From Longimicrobiales bacterium (GTDB taxonomy: Bacteria; Gemmatimonadota; Gemmatimonadetes; Longimicrobiales; Gaopeijiaceae), in contig JAKMDG010000557.1 of the NCBI GenBank assembly GCA_022428035.1, forward strand, positions 1 through 7,284: a stretch of 7,284 nt of DNA. The letters are read 5' to 3'. Each line of letters starts with the position of its first letter. Positions within the stretch are counted from its first letter, which is position 1. Shown piece after piece: positions 1 through 4,426 of the stretch. The notes below the pieces were generated by a model. It had not been told where the DNA came from, did no database searches, and saw only the letters and a program-made list of their open reading frames with translations. The translations under genes and the position numbers were made by a program.

Positions 1-602
1 TTTCTCCACACCCAGATGATCCTCTGAATCGCTGTCAGATTCGTCAGAACAGCAACGAGGATGATGACCGACTTCAGGACCACGCCATCGAAATCGAGCC
101 CGAAGAGCAACGAACCGGCCCCTAACAGTACCACCCGTTCGGGCCGCTGCATGAGTCCTACCTTGCAGTCGAGCCCGAGGCTCTCGGCACGAGCGCGCGT
201 GTAGCTGACCATGATCGACCCGCCCATTGCGGCGAAGATCACGTAGATCATCCACACATCGGCGAGTACGGGACCGTAGTTGTTGTACAGCGACAGCAGA
301 CCCATGAAGACGACGATCTCGCTGATGCGATCGAGCGTCGAGTCGTAGAACGACCCGAACTTCGAGGCCATCCCACTGGCCCGGGCAACCTGACCGTCGA
401 AGATGTCCCACATGCCACCCAGCAAGACCAGGATACCAGCCCACCGGACGTGGTCCAGATGGTACAGGTACCCCGCCCCGACGACGCAGACGAAGCCGAA
501 CGTCGTGACCAGGTTGGGGTGGATCCCCCGCGCGACCATCCAGCGCACCATGGGGTCGATGATCCGATAGACCGGACCACGCAGGGCGTCGAGCGATTTC
601 AT
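1..602 (-). CDS. CDP-alcohol phosphatidyltransferase, PIPS-like (partial, C-terminus off left edge)
   Basis: Membrane enzyme that joins a CDP-activated lipid to an alcohol headgroup and releases CMP. The first 200 residues are visible. The family signature D-x2-DG-x2-AR-x8-G-x3-D-x3-D is complete at residues 66-91 (D66, D69, G70, A73, R74, G83, D87, D91); its aspartates bind metal and carry out catalysis. About six hydrophobic stretches fit the family fold (roughly 31-48, 54-68, 93-106, 115-133, 156-169, 174-192). After the signature come DRISE (91-95), SYTRARAE (133-140) and RPERVVLLGAG (153-163). From memory these resemble phosphatidylinositol-phosphate synthases (CDP-diacylglycerol plus inositol 1-phosphate) more than PgsA or PssA; substrate assignment is an inference. 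The ATG at 600-602 gives a normal N-terminus, but no Shine-Dalgarno sequence is visible: a hairpin and pyrimidine-rich run lie directly upstream. It sits 60 bases downstream of the helicase gene on the same strand. Confidence 0.88.
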   Translation of the reverse strand, partial: MKSLDALRGPVYRIIDPMVRWMVARGIHPNLVTTFGFVCVVGAGYLYHLDHVRWAGILVLLGGMWDIFDGQVARASGMASKFGSFYDSTLDRISEIVVFMGLLSLYNNYGPVLADVWMIYVIFAAMGGSIMVSYTRARAESLGLDCKVGLMQRPERVVLLGAGSLLFGLDFDGVVLKSVIILVAVLTNLTAIQRIIWVWR

Positions 603-654
603 AGAAGGAAAGATCCCGGAAGCCGCTCGGGACGGATAGAGGCGGCTTCCCGGA
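603..654 (-). terminator. Hairpin plus T-rich run after helicase gene (possible terminator)
   Basis: An inverted repeat GGAAGCCGC (618-626) / GCGGCTTCC (642-650) forms a perfect 9-bp stem with a 15-base loop. After one mismatch (617/651), three more pairs (614-616 with 652-654) extend it. Read on the minus strand, it lies just past the helicase stop codon and is followed by TCTTTCCTTCT (613-603), a T-rich but interrupted run. This fits a moderate rho-independent terminator. The run ends directly at the start codon of the next gene, so the structure could instead control translation or read-through into that gene. Confidence 0.45.
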
Positions 655-662
655 ATGCCTTC

Positions 663-1979
663 TCAGTCGCGCCGCTTACCGTACCGTCTCCGACGGGGAC
701 GGGACGACCTGCTCGAGTCCTCCTCGCCGCTGTTCGTCGATGACGAACCCGACTTCTTCTTTTTCGCAGCGGCACGAGCCCGATCCTCCGCACGCTTCTT
801 CTGCATGGCCCGGATCCGTTCACCGCGAGGTACCTCAAGGGGCGCTTCGGCGGTCGCGTCGTAAGCAAATCCGTCGAGTTTCGCACGCTCGATCTTTGAC
901 CCCACCGCACGCTCGATCTTCGCGAAATCGTCCCGCTCTTGAGGGGATACCAGCGTGAACGCCTCGCCCGTCAGCTGAGCACGAGCCGTCCGGCCAACCC
1001 GGTGGATGTAGTCCTCCGCGACGTTGGGAACGTCGAAATTGACAACGTGACCAAGTGCCTCGACGTCGATCCCTCGAGCCGCAATATCGGTCGCCACGAG
1101 GACACGGAAGTCACCCCGCTTGAACCCGGCAAGCGCCTTCGTCCGCTGAGACTGCGAGCGGTTGCCGTGAATGCGTTCCGCCGTAATGCCTTTGCGATTG
1201 AGCAGCTTCGCGAGGCGGTTGGCTCGATGCTTTGTTCGGGTGAACACGAGGGCTTCCTCCATGCCGCCGCTGTTCAGAAGCTCGACCAGGAGCGCCCCCT
1301 TCAGGCTTGCGGCGACCGGATAGGCAAGCTGCCTGACCCCGGCGGCCGGAGCGGCCTTTCGCTGAAGCGCGACCTTGGCAGGCCGGTCCAGAATCTCTCG
1401 CGTCAGCTTCTCGATCGGCGGGGGCATCGTAGCGCTGAAGAAGAGTGTCTGCTCAGGCTTCGGCACATGCCGCAGGATCCGTCTGATATCGGGCAGGAAG
1501 CCCATGTCGAGCATCCGATCGGCCTCGTCCAGCACGAGGTACTCGAGTCCCGCCAGACGAGCATAATCATACTGGAAGTGGTCGAGCAGACGCCCCGGCG
1601 TTGCGACGATCACGTCGGCGCCTGTGCGGAAGGCCTTCTCCTGAGGGCCCATCTTTACACCCCCGTGCACGGCCGCGGCCGTGACGCCCGTATACCGCGC
1701 CAGATCGCGGAGATCGGCGGCGATCTGCAGTGCCAGTTCACGCGTCGGTGCGAGCACGAGCCCCCGCGTAGTGCCACGGGGCTTGTCGATGAGACGATGG
1801 AGGATCGGTAGCAGAAAGGCCGCGGTCTTGCCGCTTCCAGTCGCTGCGCAGGCGAGGAGATCCCGGCCTTCCAGCGCGTACGGGATGGCCTCGGTCTGAA
1901 TGGGTGTAGGGTGGGCAAAGCCCAGGGAATCGACCCCTTTGAGCAGGGTCGGGTGCAACTTCAGTGCGGCGAACGCCAA
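663..1979 (-). CDS. DEAD-box ATP-dependent RNA helicase
   Basis: ATP-dependent RNA-unwinding protein of the bacterial RhlE/CsdA-like group, acting in ribosome assembly, RNA decay or cold adaptation; the exact role cannot be told. With a TTG start at 1979 it has 438 residues. All core motifs are present in order: Q motif (F3 with PTPIQ 24-28), motif I ATGSGKT (46-52), Ia PTREL (78-82), GG (106-107), Ib TPGR (127-130), II DEAD (151-154), III SAT (182-184), IV VFTRTK (245-250), V ATDIAARGID (296-305), VI HRVGRTAR (326-333). After about residue 390 comes a low-complexity basic tail (KKKK at 406-409, a Ser/Glu stretch, then PRRRR), typical of auxiliary RNA-binding tails. The reading frame stays open upstream to an ATG at 2342, but that would overlap the divergent gene. 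The extension lacks coding base composition (GC3 26/49 in a 49-codon sample), and homologues generally begin just before the Q motif. TTG has no clear ribosome binding site; an in-frame GTG at 2102 is the alternative. Confidence 0.93.
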   Translation of the reverse strand: MAFAALKLHPTLLKGVDSLGFAHPTPIQTEAIPYALEGRDLLACAATGSGKTAAFLLPILHRLIDKPRGTTRGLVLAPTRELALQIAADLRDLARYTGVTAAAVHGGVKMGPQEKAFRTGADVIVATPGRLLDHFQYDYARLAGLEYLVLDEADRMLDMGFLPDIRRILRHVPKPEQTLFFSATMPPPIEKLTREILDRPAKVALQRKAAPAAGVRQLAYPVAASLKGALLVELLNSGGMEEALVFTRTKHRANRLAKLLNRKGITAERIHGNRSQSQRTKALAGFKRGDFRVLVATDIAARGIDVEALGHVVNFDVPNVAEDYIHRVGRTARAQLTGEAFTLVSPQERDDFAKIERAVGSKIERAKLDGFAYDATAEAPLEVPRGERIRAMQKKRAEDRARAAAKKKKSGSSSTNSGEEDSSRSSRPRRRRYGKRRD

Positions 1980-2068
1980 TGTGTAATCCAGATGGGAGGC
2001 GCCTCGCAGGCCGGCCGACCAGTTGTGGCGGCTCGAGTAGGCGGGCGCAGAATCATGCGTGAGTGCCG

Positions 2069-2086
2069 GCCCTCTTAAACGAGGGC
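2069..2086. other. Short inverted repeat (hairpin) in helicase upstream region
   Basis: GCCCTC (2069-2074) and GAGGGC (2081-2086) form a 6-bp perfect stem around a 6-base loop TTAAAC, with a possible G-U pair outside. It lies about 90 bases upstream of the chosen helicase start and would be in the leader RNA if transcription starts beyond 2086. There is no T-run on either side, so it is not a convincing terminator. A stem this short can occur by chance. Confidence 0.3.
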
Positions 2087-2171
2087 TCGTCGCTAGTCTC
2101 ACACGGGGAAGGTAACGGGAAACAGATGTAGCGGGGGTCTCGTTTGACTTTCGATGAATATCTCGCCACAC

Positions 2172-2191
2172 CTTAAGCGCTACGATTCGTA
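2172..2191. promoter_or_regulatory. Cluster of short palindromes, possible operator
   Basis: Three palindromes overlap or abut within 20 bases: CTTAAG (2172-2177), AGCGCT (2176-2181) and TACGA-T-TCGTA (2181-2191, perfect around a central T). They lie near the middle of the divergent intergenic region, where a regulator shared by both flanking genes would bind. No matching second copy is seen in the window, so an operator role is only an inference. Confidence 0.22.
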
Positions 2192-2329
2192 ACAACTCAG
2201 ACCAATGTCGTGGGCGGAGATCTCTTTTCTGCGGGATCCCCGCCGTTCTTGTTTCTGGGGTGGCTCGCGTGACGTGCACCAGCTGCGCTTCCACCCGGGT
2301 CGCGTAAGGCAGCCCTCTTCGGGAGCGTG

Positions 2330-3436
2330 ATGAAGCAGCCATCCTTGATGCGAACCGTTCGCTACGCTCAGAGCTGGAAGCGCGGTCCGTCAGGGATCGA
2401 GAGCACTCAGGTCATGATTTCTCGGGACGGTCTGGAGGTTCCTTCGACCTTCGTTCGACCACTCAAGCCATCATCTCGGCTGAAGTCCTGGATCGCAATC
2501 GGCGGGGTCTCCCGCAAGGGACGATTCCACCCCCAGCTGGTTCGCTTCACTGAAGCCCTCGCATCGACCGGAGTCGGCGTACTCGTTCCCGGGCTGCCCG
2601 AGTGGCGCGAACTATCCGTGTGCCCTCGGGTCACACTACCTACGGTGCGTGCCTCCGTCGAATACCTGAATAGCCGAAGTGATGTGGTTCCGCATCATTT
2701 CGGCGTCATCGGCTTTTCGTTCGGCGGGGTCAGCGCGATACTCGCCGCCTCCCAGGAGGAATTGGCAGATGACGTACAAGGTGCCGTTCTTTTCGGAGGG
2801 TATTGCAGTCTGGAACGTACTCTGGCCTGCATGCTCACCGGTCGCCATCAGTGGAACGGGCAGGACTACGTGCTGGAGCCCGATCCGTACGGCCGCTGGG
2901 TCGTTGCGAGAAACTACCTGACGCGCGTACCGGGCTACGAGGACGCAGCCGACGTAGCCCACGCCATGGGCCAGCTCGCCTCGGAGGCCAGCGGGCGCAG
3001 GGTATCTGCGTGGGAGCCGTATCACGATCCCATGATCCGGAACCTGAGAGAGACCATCGCACCCCGTCGTCAGCCGCTCTTCGACATCCTGGCAACTCCG
3101 ACGACCGAGCCCCGCCCTGACGCTCCCGCGTGCAGGGCATTCGCCAAGGAACTCGCAGACACGTGTCGTTCCATGGAGCCGATGCTGGATCCCTCGGTTT
3201 GTCTGCACGAGGTGCGGGTTCCCACTCAAATCATCCACGGCCGAGGTGATCGGCTGGTGCCCTTCACTGAGGGCATGCGCCTTATGGAGAGGTTGCCCAC
3301 CTCTGCCCAGCGTGGAGTGACGATCACCCGGATGTTCAACCATAGTAAAGATCATGTGCCGGGCAGCCCGGTCCATCATGCATACGAGGCAGGACTCCTG
3401 TTTCAGGCCCTGCACAAACTCGTAAACACTGTCTGA
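2330..3436 (+). CDS. Alpha/beta-hydrolase fold protein with large cap insertion
   Basis: Predicted serine hydrolase of 368 residues; substrate unknown. The nucleophile elbow is GFSFGG (128-133) with S130 as nucleophile, after a beta-strand FGVI. The acid is probably D307 in IHGRGDRLVPF (302-312), and the base H338 or H342 in FNHSKDH (336-342). An earlier strand, WIAIGG (54-59), probably supplies the oxyanion-hole backbone. About 150 residues (roughly 145-290) separate the elbow from the acid segment, more than in minimal hydrolases, so a cap domain over the active site is likely. There is no signal peptide or membrane segment, so it should be cytoplasmic. The ATG at 2330 is preceded by GGGAG (2321-2325) at a 4-base gap; a GTG at 2327 and an ATG at 2348 are alternatives. 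It is the first gene of a probable operon, with the next start 11 bases past its stop. Esterase, lipase or dienelactone-hydrolase-like activities are all possible. Confidence 0.85.
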   Translation: MKQPSLMRTVRYAQSWKRGPSGIESTQVMISRDGLEVPSTFVRPLKPSSRLKSWIAIGGVSRKGRFHPQLVRFTEALASTGVGVLVPGLPEWRELSVCPRVTLPTVRASVEYLNSRSDVVPHHFGVIGFSFGGVSAILAASQEELADDVQGAVLFGGYCSLERTLACMLTGRHQWNGQDYVLEPDPYGRWVVARNYLTRVPGYEDAADVAHAMGQLASEASGRRVSAWEPYHDPMIRNLRETIAPRRQPLFDILATPTTEPRPDAPACRAFAKELADTCRSMEPMLDPSVCLHEVRVPTQIIHGRGDRLVPFTEGMRLMERLPTSAQRGVTITRMFNHSKDHVPGSPVHHAYEAGLLFQALHKLVNTV

Positions 3437-3447
3437 TCAGAGGATTC

Positions 3448-3711
3448 ATGCTTCCCAAGAACACGTCCCGAGTGCCCCGCAAACTCCTCGACATCGAATC
3501 GCACCCCCAGGAGGGGTGGGAAGTGAGCACGACGACGCCTCAGGTCGGCGCCACCGTGCACTCCGTCGAAGGGTTCGCAAAAGTCGTCCGCATTCTCGGC
3601 AAGGTCACCGACGGAACTCGCCTGCTCGAGTTGAAGATCGTGGACCGCGATGGGCCCTCGTTCTTCGCAGCCACGTCAAACGTGCTGCAGGAGCAGGACG
3701 GGGATTCGTAG
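3448..3711 (+). CDS. Small protein of unknown function (87 residues)
   Basis: I do not recognise a family. The protein is soluble-looking with no signal peptide, membrane segment or cysteine. The stretch VGATVHSVEGF (33-43) followed by alternating hydrophobic residues (KVVRILGKV, LLELKIV) suggests a small beta-barrel or beta-sheet domain ending near residue 80. The ATG at 3448 has AGAGGA (3439-3444) just upstream and lies 11 bases after the hydrolase stop. An in-frame GTG at 3523 has a perfect AGGAGG at an 8-base gap and would give a 62-residue protein that keeps the whole beta-rich part. I prefer 3448 because the 24 codons between the two starts already show a coding pattern (GC at positions 1/2/3: 16, 10 and 19 of 24). 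It lies between the hydrolase and methyltransferase genes, probably in the same transcript. Confidence 0.7.
   Translation: MLPKNTSRVPRKLLDIESHPQEGWEVSTTTPQVGATVHSVEGFAKVVRILGKVTDGTRLLELKIVDRDGPSFFAATSNVLQEQDGDS
3509..3514 (+). promoter_or_regulatory. Perfect Shine-Dalgarno AGGAGG before internal GTG start
   Basis: AGGAGG lies 8 bases before GTG 3523-3525, in frame with the surrounding small gene. It is the strongest ribosome-binding match near any start in the window. It either marks the true start of a 62-residue product or allows a second, shorter product. It could also be an accident of the codons for Gln-Glu-Gly. Confidence 0.4.
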
Positions 3712-3733
3712 TCCGGACCGATCCAGAACCACC

Positions 3734-4333
3734 GTGTCAGAATCCCCCTACCTGGACGCAGCCCTGAGCGAGCGCATCAATGCGCTCTGCGAGGAAGGTC
3801 GCGACCTGTGGCACGATTTCGATATCGAGATTCGCCAGGATCAATGGCACTCATTCGTCGCGGCTGACTACAGCGCGGTCCAGGCCGCCCTCCTCGACCT
3901 CCGCTCGCCCGGTGCCCGATTCCTCGAATGGGGCTCAGCGACCGGCGTGGTCACGATCATGGCCGACCTCCTGGGGTTCGACGGGAACGGAATCGAGCTC
4001 GACGCATCTCTGGTGCATGTCGCCCGAGAACTGGCGGAGCGCGCAGGATCGAAGGCGCGCTTTGCCGTCGGCAGCTTCATTCCCCTGGGTTGGGCCTGGA
4101 GTCCTCCAGGCGGGGATGGGCGCAGCGGCACCATCGGCGAAGGTACGTCCGGATACCTCGAGCTCGAGCGGTCGCTCGATGACTATGATGTCGTATACGG
4201 TTACCCATGGTCGGGAGAGGAGGACCTGATGCTCGACTTGATGCGCGCACACGGCCGTGAGGACGCCCGGCTGCTGCTGTATACAGTGGAGTCCGGCATG
4301 AAGATCTACCGAGGCGGAAAGCTCCAGGCCTGA
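3734..4333 (+). CDS. Class I SAM-dependent methyltransferase-like protein
   Basis: Predicted 199-residue protein with a Rossmann-like fold. Motif I is FLEWGSATGVVTIMA (63-77), where the usual glycine-rich SAM loop E/D-x-G-x-G-x-G appears as EWGSATG. It is followed by GIELD (86-90), whose acidic E88/D90 is placed to bind the SAM ribose. DDYDVVYGYPWSGEE (149-163) occupies the place of motif IV, after strand 4. An N-terminal helical part (about 1-55, rich in Trp, His and Asp) precedes the core. Substrate unknown; the middle glycine of motif I is alanine, so SAM binding is likely but not certain. No signal peptide is present. I chose GTG 3734, 22 bases after the preceding stop. The frame remains open to an ATG at 3650, but that would overlap the preceding gene by about 60 bases, and the extension is Arg/Ser-rich and unlike the rest. 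No good ribosome binding site is visible. Probably co-transcribed with the two genes before it. Confidence 0.78.
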   Translation: MSESPYLDAALSERINALCEEGRDLWHDFDIEIRQDQWHSFVAADYSAVQAALLDLRSPGARFLEWGSATGVVTIMADLLGFDGNGIELDASLVHVARELAERAGSKARFAVGSFIPLGWAWSPPGGDGRSGTIGEGTSGYLELERSLDDYDVVYGYPWSGEEDLMLDLMRAHGREDARLLLYTVESGMKIYRGGKLQA

Positions 4334-4426
4334 GGCCCCCGGGCAGCATCATACCTGTCGTGGTGGGCCCCGTGTGTTCATGGACGGCTCGATCCGACTC
4401 GCTGGCCGTGAACAGGACGTCGATCC
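4334..4426 (+). other. 93-base gap, no recognised signal
   Basis: GC-rich spacer between the methyltransferase stop and the next start. It contains G/C-rich blocks (GGCCCCCGGG near 4334 and GGGCCCC near 4366) but no hairpin followed by a T-run and no credible promoter boxes. Whether the large exported protein is transcribed with the upstream genes is therefore open. Confidence 0.4.

Larger units (their letters stand above)
1980..2329. promoter_or_regulatory. Divergent intergenic region between helicase and hydrolase genes
   Basis: About 350 bases between the probable starts of two divergent genes, so it should hold both promoters. It is less GC-rich than its surroundings around 2100-2230. 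I found no pair of -35 and -10 boxes with correct spacing on either strand: TTGACT at 2144-2149 looks like a -35 element but has no -10 partner 16-18 bases on. It contains a small hairpin (2069-2086) and a cluster of short palindromes (2172-2191). If helicase transcription starts near the middle, the gene has a long 5' leader, which is common for cold-responsive helicases. Confidence 0.45.

Noticed and set aside
939..1811. Long plus-strand open frame (about 290 codons) opposite the helicase gene
   Set aside because: It is antisense to a helicase with every motif intact, is rich in Arg and His, shows no domain, and is explained by high-GC codon bias on the other strand.
2144..2149. TTGACT as a -35 promoter box
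   Set aside because: No -10-like hexamer lies 16-18 bases downstream (the sequence there is CACACC/ACACCT), so no promoter is called.
2636..3415. Minus-strand open frame (about 259 codons) opposite the hydrolase gene
   Set aside because: The plus-strand frame has the catalytic motifs; this one has no recognisable domain.
3650..3733. Upstream in-frame extension of the methyltransferase to an ATG at 3650
   Set aside because: It overlaps the preceding gene by about 60 bases, and its Arg/Ser/Cys-rich composition does not look like the rest of the protein.
4334..4375. G/C blocks after the methyltransferase gene as a terminator
   Set aside because: The blocks do not pair into a clean stem and no T-run follows.
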